A program made the translations under genes and the position numbers. From Flavobacteriales bacterium (GTDB taxonomy: Bacteria; Bacteroidota; Bacteroidia; Flavobacteriales_D; Crocinitomicaceae): a stretch of 64,000 nt of DNA. Position 1 is the stretch's first letter. Each line of letters starts with the position of its first letter. The notes beneath the pieces are model-generated. The model worked only from the letters and a program-made list of their open reading frames with translations. It was not told where the DNA came from and did no database searches. This document shows positions 19,521 to 29,249 of the stretch, piece by piece. Where the stretch lies: positions 1-64,000 of the forward strand of contig CANMHB010000004.1 in NCBI GenBank assembly GCA_947497485.1. The letters run 5' to 3'.

Positions 19521-20443
19521 GGAATGTTTGAGAAAAGCGTTGCTAAACCTACAAACATACTCCATTTAATCAAAGAATTAATCAATTTGAAAGGATAATC
19601 ACGTCTGAATAAGATCAGCAAAAAACAAAATAAATTTAAACATGCAGAAATTAAAAGTAGAACAACTGAAATTAAATTTAATTCAAGATTGTATTGTATG
19701 AAATAATAGAACCATATTACAATTGGAAGTTGTAATAAAACCCCAACTAAAATTCCTGTTTTATAGACGCCGTATTTCATTGGTAAGGAATAAACTGAAA
19801 TAACCTTATCACCTGAAATGTCTTGAATATCCTTACTGATTTCTCTTGCTAAATTTTGAAAGAATGCACAAAACGTTAAAAAGTAAATATAATGATAATC
19901 GATTTTTGTTGACCAAGTATCTTCATGAAATGGAGAATAGGGTAGTGAGCTCTCATTAAGCGTTTTAAAAAACCAAATTGATAAAAGTGGAACAAGAGCA
20001 GTAAGACAGGCAATTATGATGTTCCCAATCAACAGTTTCTTCTTGAAGTAAGCGCTATAAAACCAAAGCAAATTCATGGATGTTATGTGAATAAAGACAA
20101 AAAGTAAACTTTCGTATTTTATTGATAAATAGATTGAAATTAAAACGGCAATTACATTTAATCCCCAATGCAAAACAATTGCCCATCTTTTTTTCATGTA
20201 TTTTGAGATAATCAACTTCTCTGGTTTATTAATTCGGTCGGCTTTGATATCGAAGTAATCATTGATCATATTTCCTGCAGCAGCGATAATAACAGTTGAG
20301 AAAACCAACAAGCCATAATCTAGAAAATCAAAATCGATTTTTTGATAATTGTTGTTATTGAATAGATAAAATGCTACGCCAACCATCGTGAAGGCGATGA
20401 TAAAAAGGTTAATGATCCTAATCAGGCGAAAAAAATGAATCAT
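19517..20443 (-). CDS. UbiA-superfamily prenyltransferase, geranylgeranylglycerol-phosphate geranylgeranyltransferase-like
   Basis: AAGNMINDYFDIKADRINKPEK (NDxxDxxxD) and REISKDIQDISGD (second Asp motif); multiple TM helices. Confidence 0.85.
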   Translation of the reverse strand: MIHFFRLIRIINLFIIAFTMVGVAFYLFNNNNYQKIDFDFLDYGLLVFSTVIIAAAGNMINDYFDIKADRINKPEKLIISKYMKKRWAIVLHWGLNVIAVLISIYLSIKYESLLFVFIHITSMNLLWFYSAYFKKKLLIGNIIIACLTALVPLLSIWFFKTLNESSLPYSPFHEDTWSTKIDYHYIYFLTFCAFFQNLAREISKDIQDISGDKVISVYSLPMKYGVYKTGILVGVLLQLPIVIWFYYFIQYNLELNLISVVLLLISACLNLFCFLLILFRRDYPFKLINSLIKWSMFVGLATLFSNIP

Positions 20444-22461
20444 GGAATTATTTTATAAACTGTTCTTCTATTCTTTTGATGAGCCACCTCTTTTTCCTCA
20501 GGTGATTTTAATTTTGCAATTTCCTCATCAGAAACGATTGGTTGAGTTGATCCATAACCTTTTGAAGTCATTCGATTAGCAGCAATTCCGCAATTAATTA
20601 AATAATCCATTACTGCTTTGGCACGCTCACCTGAAAGTTTAAGATTTTCATCTTTATTTCCTCGAGAGTCCGTATGTCCACCAAGTTCAATTTTTAACTT
20701 GGGATTGGATTTTAAATAGTTTACGAACTTATTTAGTTCGACCTTTGATTCTTCACGAAGTGTTGCTTTATTTAAATCAAAAAACACGTTCGCTAATACA
20801 TTGTCTTCAGAGCTTGTTTCAGGATTCAACGGAATGTCAATGTGATAACTTTTTTGATTAGGAATCCCTTTAAGGTTAAAGTTTAACGAATAAGGAAAAT
20901 AACCTGGATAAGTCACTTGAATGGCATAATCTCGCTCCAATGGCAAAGGAACCACAAAAGATCCGTCAATTCGATCGGCCTCAGAAATGATCACCGTTTT
21001 TCCATTGCTTAAGTCGGTTAATTCAAAAAATCCCGGAAGTGGTTTTTTAGTTTGAGAGTCGAATACCAATCCATCAAAATAAAGAGTTGTAACAGGTCGC
21101 AATTCTGGAGGCAAGTTGAAATAATAAATATCGAGATTTCCGAATCCACCGGAACGATCGGAAGCAAAAAATGCAATATCTCCAGTTGCATTAACCATTA
21201 AGGAATTTTCATCATAAATTGTATTGATCGGATAACCTAAATTTTCTGGTTGTGACCAATTTCCTGCTTCGTCTAAACGGGTTACATACAAGTCAGATCC
21301 GCCCATCCCAATATGACCACGAGATGCGAAATAAAGTGTTCTACCATCGGGGTGTATGTGAACTGATTCCTCCATTTCTAATGTATTTATAGAATTTGGT
21401 AAGCGTTGCCCCGGACCCCATGTTCCATCCTCACGAAGATAGGAAACATAAATATCAGCATTTTGCTTCCCACTTTTATTTCGAATGCCACGAATGAAGT
21501 AGAGCGTTTTTCCGTCGGATGATAAAGATGGTTGTGTTTCCCAATTCTGAGTGTTTACCTCTCCTGGCAAGTTTACGGGATTCGTCCAACGATTTCCTAT
21601 TTTTTTAGTGATAAATAAATCACAACTTCCTCTTCCAACTCTGTTTTCTCCATAATAAGTGCCTGATTCATCTGAACAAGCCACGAAAATGAGCGTTTTT
21701 CCATCTGCTGCGATTGTTGGTGCTCCTTCATTATTCAATGTGTTCACATTTGGAGGCATCGGATATGAAGCTTCCCAATCGGACTTATTGAGGTTTGAAA
21801 CATAAAAATCTTCTTGTTCTCCGAAATTACGAACGCGATCATCAAGAATTCGACGTGTAAACAGCATAGTTTTCCCATCAACAGTCAGAGTTGGAAAATA
21901 TTCGGGCAAACTGGTATTAATTCCCGATCCGATGTTTATGGGTTCAAATGGCTTTGGGTTTTGCATCGATTTCTTAGCAAATATGGCATTTTCCCGAATT
22001 TTATATGCATTACCCTGGAATGATTCACTTGCTTGAGGATTTTGTAAAAAAAGCTGAATATTTCTCAATGCATCATCGTGCCGACCGAGAGCCAATTGCA
22101 ATGCTGCGACGAAATAGTAAACGTTTGCAGTCATCACATTATTTGGATTGAGTTGAATTGTAGATTCGTAATGGGATATAGCATCTGAATATTTGAACGT
22201 TCGTTCATAAAATTCAGCGACTAAAAGATGAGCTTCCCAAAAATCAGGGTCTACTTCAATAGCTTTCTCTGCAAGAATAATCCCTTCCTTGAAATTTGGA
22301 CCTTGTGTTTCCGGATCAACTGATTCTTTTGGCGCCTTTTGGGCTTTTTCTAGATACTTTATTGCTTTTTTACTTCCCGAAGAATAATTAAACTGCGATT
22401 GAGCGCATCCGATGAACAATACCCACGGAAAAATAAGAAAATATAATTTTGGCATACTCAT
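20440..22461 (-). CDS. OmpA-family lipoprotein with TPR, PD40 beta-propeller and carboxypeptidase-regulatory-like domain (PorE-like architecture)
   Basis: Lipobox VLFIGC; TPR-like segments; repeated PTLTVDGKTMLFTRR / PTIAADGKTLIFVA / PSLSSDGKTLYFIRG / HPDGRTLYFASRG; OmpA C-terminal IELGGHTDSRGNKDENLKLSGERAKAVMDYLINCGI. Confidence 0.88.
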   Translation of the reverse strand: MSMPKLYFLIFPWVLFIGCAQSQFNYSSGSKKAIKYLEKAQKAPKESVDPETQGPNFKEGIILAEKAIEVDPDFWEAHLLVAEFYERTFKYSDAISHYESTIQLNPNNVMTANVYYFVAALQLALGRHDDALRNIQLFLQNPQASESFQGNAYKIRENAIFAKKSMQNPKPFEPINIGSGINTSLPEYFPTLTVDGKTMLFTRRILDDRVRNFGEQEDFYVSNLNKSDWEASYPMPPNVNTLNNEGAPTIAADGKTLIFVACSDESGTYYGENRVGRGSCDLFITKKIGNRWTNPVNLPGEVNTQNWETQPSLSSDGKTLYFIRGIRNKSGKQNADIYVSYLREDGTWGPGQRLPNSINTLEMEESVHIHPDGRTLYFASRGHIGMGGSDLYVTRLDEAGNWSQPENLGYPINTIYDENSLMVNATGDIAFFASDRSGGFGNLDIYYFNLPPELRPVTTLYFDGLVFDSQTKKPLPGFFELTDLSNGKTVIISEADRIDGSFVVPLPLERDYAIQVTYPGYFPYSLNFNLKGIPNQKSYHIDIPLNPETSSEDNVLANVFFDLNKATLREESKVELNKFVNYLKSNPKLKIELGGHTDSRGNKDENLKLSGERAKAVMDYLINCGIAANRMTSKGYGSTQPIVSDEEIAKLKSPEEKEVAHQKNRRTVYKIIP

Positions 22462-23084
22462 TAAGGTATATTCATAAATTTATGCGTTTGTAACGAAATT
22501 CTCCACTTTGGGTTACTCTTTACATATTCAATAATTGCAGGTAGCATTCGATCTTGTCGTCCCCATTCTGGTTGAAGAAATAAAATACAATCTTCATTGA
22601 CTTGATGAGCATGTTCTTCGGCCCATTTAAAATCTGATTCATTGTAGATTATTACTTTTAGTTCATTGGCACGTTTGAAAGCATCTTCGCAAGGACTTTT
22701 AAATTTTTTTGGTGAAAAACAATACCAATCTATGTCACCTAATAATTTGTAGCATCCTGAGGTTTCAATTGCAGTTCTAATTCCTGATTTCTTCAGCTTG
22801 TTTATGAGGGTTGATAAATTGTAAAGGGCTGGTTCTCCACCGGTAATAACCACAAAATTTGCATTTACCAAGTTAATTTCTCTTAACAAAGAATCGATTT
22901 TTAAGATTGGATGGGCCTCTACATCCCAACTATCTTTGACATCGCACCAAACGCAACCAACATCGCAACCCGCTAAACGAATGAAATAGGCAGATTTTCC
23001 AGCGAAATATCCTTCACCTTGGATGGTGTAAAAATGTTCCATAACTGGAAGTTCTTCGGAAGTGTCAACATTCGAAAAGTGCAT
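22461..23084 (-). CDS. queE: 7-carboxy-7-deazaguanine synthase (radical SAM)
   Basis: MEHFYTIQGEGYFAGKSAYFIRLAGCDVGCVWCDVKDSWD: QueE-type cysteine motif; VVITGGEPALYN. Confidence 0.93.
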   Translation of the reverse strand: MHFSNVDTSEELPVMEHFYTIQGEGYFAGKSAYFIRLAGCDVGCVWCDVKDSWDVEAHPILKIDSLLREINLVNANFVVITGGEPALYNLSTLINKLKKSGIRTAIETSGCYKLLGDIDWYCFSPKKFKSPCEDAFKRANELKVIIYNESDFKWAEEHAHQVNEDCILFLQPEWGRQDRMLPAIIEYVKSNPKWRISLQTHKFMNIP

Positions 23085-23176
23085 AAACAAAAGTAACTAA
23101 TTTAATATTGATTGTGAATAACATTCAAAATCAGCATTTCAGTATTTTTTTAAATTTGTCTAATAAATCAATTTTT

Positions 23177-24106
23177 ATGGAAAAAATAATTACAATTTCA
23201 ACATTATTATTTACATGTTTTTCATTTGTTGCGCAACAGCAAATTGGAAACTCGGATATGGAATTATGGGAAAATATAGTTCAGGCTGCTGAAGAACCAA
23301 CGAATTGGAATAGTTTTAAATCGGCGCAAGGAAGTTTCACAAGTTTCGCATCACAACAACTTCAGCGTTCAACATCTGTGCGAGCTGGATCTTCTGGACA
23401 ATATTGTGCGCGTATTTATTCTAAAAGCACCTTGGGCATTGTTGCGAATGGGAATATGACATTAGGTAGAATTAACATGGGAAGCACAACACCTAGTTCC
23501 GCTGACAATTATAATATTTCTTTAACAGCAGATCCGAATTTTTCTGAGTCAATCACAAGCTCCCCAGATTCCTTGGTTTTTTGGGTGAAATTTACTCCGG
23601 CAAGTGGTAATCCCAATGCGCGTGTCCATGCAGTTCTTCATGATGCTTATGATTTGAGAGATCCGATTGATGCTAATTCCTTATCTCACGTAATATCTCG
23701 CGCCGAATTAAATTATCCCTCGACTGCAGGTCAATGGGTTCGAAAATCTGTTCCATTTGTTAATGAAGGAACTGCTGTAAGTCCTCAATATCTTCTGGTT
23801 ACTTTTACAACAAACCAAACTCCTGGCGGTGGTGCTGCAAATGATGAAGTATTGGTTGATGATATCGAATTAATTTATAATCAGACTGTTGGAATAGGAG
23901 AGAATAATTCGAATAAACTTAATACCTACTATTCTATACATAATGGATTGCAAATTGAAGGTGTTTCTGATGAGGTAACTTTAATTAATACCTCTGGGAT
24001 AATTGTGAAATGCGGAAAAATTTCTGAATTAAATGGTACATTTTTAAATTCTGGAATCTACTTTATTCGCTCAAAAAATTCAGTATCCAAATTGCTTGTG
24101 CCTTAA
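23177..24106 (+). CDS. Secreted T9SS type A-like cargo protein with PCMD-like domain
   Basis: Signal peptide MEKIITISTLLFTCFSFVAQQ; GNSDMELWENIVQAAEEPTNWNSF...SGQYCARIYSK...NGNMTLGRIN; C-terminus VTLINTSGIIVKCGKISELNGTFLNSGIYFIRSKNSVSKLLVP resembles type A sorting domains. Start refined from 23108. Confidence 0.7.
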   Translation: MEKIITISTLLFTCFSFVAQQQIGNSDMELWENIVQAAEEPTNWNSFKSAQGSFTSFASQQLQRSTSVRAGSSGQYCARIYSKSTLGIVANGNMTLGRINMGSTTPSSADNYNISLTADPNFSESITSSPDSLVFWVKFTPASGNPNARVHAVLHDAYDLRDPIDANSLSHVISRAELNYPSTAGQWVRKSVPFVNEGTAVSPQYLLVTFTTNQTPGGGAANDEVLVDDIELIYNQTVGIGENNSNKLNTYYSIHNGLQIEGVSDEVTLINTSGIIVKCGKISELNGTFLNSGIYFIRSKNSVSKLLVP

Positions 24107-24112
24107 GAAAGG

Positions 24113-26596
24113 ATGAAGTATTTCTTTATTTCTTTTTTGGTTATTATCTCGAACGATCTTTTTTCTCAGAAAGGAATCGTTAGTGGTTTCGTCAAGGATG
24201 ATTCAAATCAGCCTATTCAAGGTGCTTCAGTAATCTATAGAAAAGATATAACGATTGGCTCCACCACCGATGAAAAGGGGTTTTATCAACTTGAAATTCC
24301 CACTGGTTCGACTCGTTTGATTTGCAGATATACTGGAATGAAGACGGATACGATTGCTATTGAACTAAATGAAAATCAAACGTTGGAAATCAATTTCAAC
24401 TTACAACCCTTCGTTGTAAATCAAAAACAAGTTGAAATCAAAGTAGGAAAATTTGACAAACCAATTGAGGAACAAACAGTAACAATGGTTGTACTTAAGC
24501 CAGAGTTGATTGAAAACAAAAACACACGAAGTATCGAAACCGCTTTGGACCAAACTCCCGGATTAAATATTTTGGATGGTGAACCTCAGATTCGAGGTGG
24601 TAGCGGTTTTACTTTTGGAGTAGGTTCAAAAGTAGCGGTTATTGTTGATGACATGCCGATGCTTTCGGGAGATGCGGGAAGACCAGAATGGGGATTTATT
24701 CCCGTTGAAAATATTAGTCAAGTTGAGGTAATAAAAGGAGCTGCCTCCGTTTTGTCGGGAAGTTCTGCTTTGTCAGGTTCCGTTCACATTCGGACCGCCT
24801 ATCCAAAGTCGAAACCACTCACAAAAATCAATGTATATAGTGGTGCTTATTCTGCTCCGCAGGATGGATCAATGAAATGGTGGTCACTATATCCCGGAAT
24901 CCACGGAGTCAATTTTCTTCATTCTAAAATGTATGGTAATCTTGATCTTGTAGTAGGAGGAAATATCAATTTTGATCATGGCTACATCGGTCCACCAAAA
25001 ACAGACTCAATTGTTGCAACTGTTTTTCCAGACACAATTACCAATTTCTCAGAGCGAGATTTAATTTCGAAGCGTGGCCGAATTAATTTTAATCTTCGCT
25101 ATCGTTCAAAAAAAATAAGAGGGTTGAGCTACGGAACAAACGGAAATTTTATGTTAATGCACACGAATATGCCCCTTGCTTGGTTGAATGATTCAAGCGG
25201 GCTTTACCGCGCTTACCCCGGAGCGATTTTCGTTCAAGATCAGTTTATTTTCAATGTAGATCCATTCGTGAATCTTTTCACGCAAACAGATGGAAAACAT
25301 TATTTCAGAACACGGATTTTACATGTGGATAATGAAATGAGTGCAAATCAATCGAATCGGGCAACAACTTTCTATGGAGATTATATGTTTCAAAAAAGTT
25401 ATCCTGAGCTTAAGAATTTGGATTTTATTGGTGGTATTACTTCAACTTTTACAAATTCGTTTGCCAATATCTACGTTGGGTCAGGTTCACCTAATAATCA
25501 AATGCTTAATGTCTCTGCTTATTCTCAATTAGAAAGTAAGTTTAACAAAGCATTGAATTTGTCAGTAGGAGGAAGATTGGAGTATTTTCAATTGAATGAT
25601 ACCATAACTGCATTGAAACCAATTTTCAGAGCAGGAGGAAGTTTAAAACTTTACCAAGAAACATATTTACGAGCCTCATACGGACAAGGCTATCGTTTCC
25701 CGACTATTACTGAACGTTTTATAAGAACTGGCGTAGGTAATTTTGGTGTTTTCCCGAATCCAAATTTGAAGCCAGAAAGTAGTTGGAATGCTGAAATTGG
25801 AATTAAACAAGGATTAAAGTTGGGTGGTGTGATGGGCTATTTGGATATAGCTGGATTCTGGCAAGAATATCAAAACACAATCGAATACATGTTTGGAATT
25901 TGGAGACAATTTACCGGGGATCCTCAAACCTTAGGTCAATCTGCAGGTTTTATGTTTTTAAATACGGGCGAGTCAAGGGTTACAGGACTGGATGTTTCAT
26001 TTATGGGTCAAGCGAATCTTTCTAAGAAATCGTCGCTTACATTTCTTTTGGGATATAATTACATTGTTCCAAAAACACTTACTCCTAATTTTATATATGC
26101 TACTGATTCGTTAAATAGGGTGTTCACCTATAATTCAACTTCTTTGGATCCTTCTAATCGTATTTTGAAATATCGGTTTTTACATAATGCTAAGTTTGAT
26201 TTGGAATACAATTATGATGGGAAATTTTCAGTTGGAATGAGTGCTAAATATTTCTCAAAAATTGTGAATATGGATGCAATCATCAAAGATTTCGAGGAAC
26301 TTACCACCGATACGACTTCGGATATTGGTAATTGGCTTCAGGATCTTCGCTATATGGATTACTATGAGTCACATCGATTTGGAAATTGGATTTTTGATGC
26401 GCGATTATCATATAATTTGAACGATTCACACAAGCTTGCGATAATTGGAACAAATATTCTCAATAGAACCTATTCACTTAGACCACTTAAAATTGAGCCA
26501 CCGCGAAGTATTATGGTTCAATATACATTCCGATTTGAGGGAAATGAAAAGAAAAAAGTTAGACAAGGACCACGTTGGATCTTAAATGATCTCTAA
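24113..26596 (+). CDS. TonB-dependent outer-membrane receptor with N-terminal carboxypeptidase-regulatory-like domain
   Basis: GIVSGFVKDDSNQPIQGASVIYRKDITIGSTTDEKGFYQLEIP; plug ETALDQTPGLNILDGEPQIRGGSGFTFGVGSKVAVIVDDMPM...ISQVEVIKGAASVLSGSSALSGSVHIRT; C-terminal aromatic beta strand VQYTFRF. Confidence 0.93.
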   Translation: MKYFFISFLVIISNDLFSQKGIVSGFVKDDSNQPIQGASVIYRKDITIGSTTDEKGFYQLEIPTGSTRLICRYTGMKTDTIAIELNENQTLEINFNLQPFVVNQKQVEIKVGKFDKPIEEQTVTMVVLKPELIENKNTRSIETALDQTPGLNILDGEPQIRGGSGFTFGVGSKVAVIVDDMPMLSGDAGRPEWGFIPVENISQVEVIKGAASVLSGSSALSGSVHIRTAYPKSKPLTKINVYSGAYSAPQDGSMKWWSLYPGIHGVNFLHSKMYGNLDLVVGGNINFDHGYIGPPKTDSIVATVFPDTITNFSERDLISKRGRINFNLRYRSKKIRGLSYGTNGNFMLMHTNMPLAWLNDSSGLYRAYPGAIFVQDQFIFNVDPFVNLFTQTDGKHYFRTRILHVDNEMSANQSNRATTFYGDYMFQKSYPELKNLDFIGGITSTFTNSFANIYVGSGSPNNQMLNVSAYSQLESKFNKALNLSVGGRLEYFQLNDTITALKPIFRAGGSLKLYQETYLRASYGQGYRFPTITERFIRTGVGNFGVFPNPNLKPESSWNAEIGIKQGLKLGGVMGYLDIAGFWQEYQNTIEYMFGIWRQFTGDPQTLGQSAGFMFLNTGESRVTGLDVSFMGQANLSKKSSLTFLLGYNYIVPKTLTPNFIYATDSLNRVFTYNSTSLDPSNRILKYRFLHNAKFDLEYNYDGKFSVGMSAKYFSKIVNMDAIIKDFEELTTDTTSDIGNWLQDLRYMDYYESHRFGNWIFDARLSYNLNDSHKLAIIGTNILNRTYSLRPLKIEPPRSIMVQYTFRFEGNEKKKVRQGPRWILNDL

Positions 26597-27820
26597 TTCA
26601 AAACGTAACCAATTCAAAGCAGAGAGCGTTGTCATTTGCATGTTTCTTTCACGATTGTCTCCAAATTGAAATTTTCTAGCAATTGTTTTATTTTTAAATG
26701 CTAAAGCAATCCAAACCAAGCCAACGGGTTTTTCCTCAGTTCCACCATTAGGCCCTGCAATTCCAGTTGTTGAAATACAAACATCTACACCTAGTTTTTC
26801 TTTTGCTCCATTTGCCATTTCAATGGCTACTTCTTCGCTTACGGCTCCATAATTTAAAATAGAGTCAATGGAAACATTCGCCAACCGATGTTTTTGATCA
26901 TTGCTGTAAGTTACAAGAGATCCCGTAAAATAGTGAGACGCACCAGCATTACTAACGATGGTATTTGCAAGTAACCCTCCAGTGCAACTTTCAACGGTTC
27001 CAATAGTAAAGCATTTTTTTGTGAGAAGTTTGCCAACTACTTCAGGAAGTGTTTCGTTTTCGTAACCCCAAAGATTTTCGGGTATAAGTTCTTTTAATCC
27101 TTTGAAAAAAGCATCAATTTTAAATTCATCCGATTGTCCGTTATAAGATGTAATACGAAGTTTAACCAATCCCGGAGATGGTAAGTAGGCTAATCCAAAT
27201 CCTTCGTTTCGAACATTATCTTCCCAATCCTTTATTTTTTCAGCTAAAAAGGATTCTCCAATTCCTTGTGTGTGAGCTGTTTTATGAAAAATAGCTTTTA
27301 GATTGAATTTGGCTTTTAATCGAGGAAAAACTTCTTCCGTCATAATTCCTTTCATTTCATAAGGAACACCTGGCAAACTGATAATAATCTTGCCATTTTT
27401 ATCGAACCACATTCCACTTGCGGTCCCGTAGTTGTTTACCAAAATAGTACAATCTTTGGGCAAAGCTGCCTGCAAATTATTCGATTCGAGCATTGGTCGA
27501 TTTCGTGCAGCAAAATAAGCTTGAATTTTTTCTAAAGTCGGTTGGTGAATTTCTAATTCAGTTTCGAAAAACTCGCACAAAGTATGTTTCGTTATATCAT
27601 CTTTGGTTGGACCTAATCCTCCTGTAATAATGAGGCAATTGGTGTCAGAATGCAAATTTAGAAGTGCACGAAAAATTTCATTTTTATCATCAGAAATAGT
27701 TGAAACCCGTATGACTCTTGCCCCAATTTTAGACAATTCCTGACCAATCCAAGAAGCGTTTGTATTTATTGTTTGTCCGATAAGTAACTCGTCTCCAATG
27801 CTTAAAACTTCAGCAATCAT
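26582..27820 (-). CDS. cinA: CinA-family protein (competence/damage-inducible)
   Basis: MIAEVLSIGDELLIGQTINTNASWIGQEL, ITGGLGPTKDDITK, C-terminal TVESCTGGLLANTIVSNAGASHYFTGSLVTYSN. Confidence 0.95.
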   Translation of the reverse strand: MIAEVLSIGDELLIGQTINTNASWIGQELSKIGARVIRVSTISDDKNEIFRALLNLHSDTNCLIITGGLGPTKDDITKHTLCEFFETELEIHQPTLEKIQAYFAARNRPMLESNNLQAALPKDCTILVNNYGTASGMWFDKNGKIIISLPGVPYEMKGIMTEEVFPRLKAKFNLKAIFHKTAHTQGIGESFLAEKIKDWEDNVRNEGFGLAYLPSPGLVKLRITSYNGQSDEFKIDAFFKGLKELIPENLWGYENETLPEVVGKLLTKKCFTIGTVESCTGGLLANTIVSNAGASHYFTGSLVTYSNDQKHRLANVSIDSILNYGAVSEEVAIEMANGAKEKLGVDVCISTTGIAGPNGGTEEKPVGLVWIALAFKNKTIARKFQFGDNRERNMQMTTLSALNWLRFELEII

Positions 27821-29247
27821 TTCTTTTTAAATTTTGCAATCGACTCAATGTGACCTGTGTGTGGAAACTGATCAACAAGCGAATATTTATTTAGTTCATA
27901 TCCTGCATCCGATAAAGTTGCCGCATCGCGCGCTTGCGTAGAAGGATTACATGAAATGTAAACAATATTTTCTGCTCCCAAGTCAATCACTTTTTGCAAC
28001 GTTTTTGGTGCGATTCCGGCTCTCGGAGGATCCAAAACAATGGTCGAAATATTTCCCTGATAATGTGGGTATTCTTTTAAGAATTTTCCTACATCTGCCG
28101 CAAAGAATGAAATAGATTCAATCTTATTTTTCTTGGCATTTCGTTTTGCATCTTCGATGGCTTCTTCGACAATGTCGACGCCAACAATTTTTACACTAGC
28201 GTTTCGTTTGGCAAGCAGTTGACCAATGGTTCCTGTTCCGCAAAATAAATCCATAACAACTTTGTTCGCAGGAATTTCTTCTTCAAATACGTAGTCAAGA
28301 GCTTTTGCATAAAGTAATTCTGCACATTTTGGATTCGTCTGAAAAAAGCTTTCCATACTGATTTCAAAGTTCAGTCCTGATAAGGTTTCCTCCACTACAG
28401 GCTTGCCATAAAGGAGTTTGGATTCTCCATTTTCGATTTTTGCTCGATCAGCGACGTTGTCATTAACTGTATGTTGAATTCCGGCAATTCGCTCACCAAA
28501 AAGATTTAAAACAAAATCAACAAATTCGTTTCTATTGAACATTTTCAATCCTTCGGATGACGTAACAAGATTTACTAGAAGTTGATTAGCAGCAAATGAT
28601 TTCCGAACCACAATATGTCTGAAAAAACCTGTTTTTTTTGGTGGATGCCAGGCGGGTAAATTCGTTTTTTTAAGAAATTCACGAATTAAATGCAGTTTGG
28701 ATTCCCATTCTTCATCGAAAAGACCAGAAGGTTTATTCAGACTTTCAACTTTCCACCAAGTTCCACGACGTTTAAAACCCAAAGCAAACGCGTCATCTTT
28801 TTCTGTATCGGTTTCCAAGCAATGTTCAATGGATGAGAAACTATATTCCATCTTATTGCGATAGAAATAATGAGAAGGCGAGGAAATGAACCTGTCAAAT
28901 TTTGATTTGACATCTGAAAGTCCCGACAATCGAGCAAAGGTTTCGAGTGTTGATTCTTGTTTGATTTGTTCTTGAACGTTAACTGGAACATGAATGTATG
29001 GACCGCCAGAAATCTCTTGAAATTGAACTTCTGTTTCATCGTTGGATCGCTCAATAATTTCGATAAGTTTGGCTTCAGCGTGTTTTTTGCGTTTAACATC
29101 AATTTTAGCTCGTACCAATTGTCCCGGAAAAGTATTGTCAACAAAGACTACAAATGAACCTTCATCGGAATTTATTTTAGCGATTCCTCGACCACCAAAT
29201 GCATAATCGGTGATTTTTAGTTCAACTTCTTGACCTCGATGGAACAT
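27817..29247 (-). CDS. rlmD: 23S rRNA (uracil-5-)-methyltransferase RlmD/RumA family
   Basis: TRAM-like N-terminus; VVMDLFCGTGTIGQLLA, VLDPPRAGIAPKTLQ, VYISCNPSTQARD. Confidence 0.92.
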   Translation of the reverse strand: MFHRGQEVELKITDYAFGGRGIAKINSDEGSFVVFVDNTFPGQLVRAKIDVKRKKHAEAKLIEIIERSNDETEVQFQEISGGPYIHVPVNVQEQIKQESTLETFARLSGLSDVKSKFDRFISSPSHYFYRNKMEYSFSSIEHCLETDTEKDDAFALGFKRRGTWWKVESLNKPSGLFDEEWESKLHLIREFLKKTNLPAWHPPKKTGFFRHIVVRKSFAANQLLVNLVTSSEGLKMFNRNEFVDFVLNLFGERIAGIQHTVNDNVADRAKIENGESKLLYGKPVVEETLSGLNFEISMESFFQTNPKCAELLYAKALDYVFEEEIPANKVVMDLFCGTGTIGQLLAKRNASVKIVGVDIVEEAIEDAKRNAKKNKIESISFFAADVGKFLKEYPHYQGNISTIVLDPPRAGIAPKTLQKVIDLGAENIVYISCNPSTQARDAATLSDAGYELNKYSLVDQFPHTGHIESIAKFKKK

Positions 29248-29249
29248 AG

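Noticed and set aside
28737-29144. 135-aa minus-strand ORF in another frame of rlmD
   Set aside because: Overlaps the RlmD-like coding frame, which carries the recognisable domain motifs; this frame has none.
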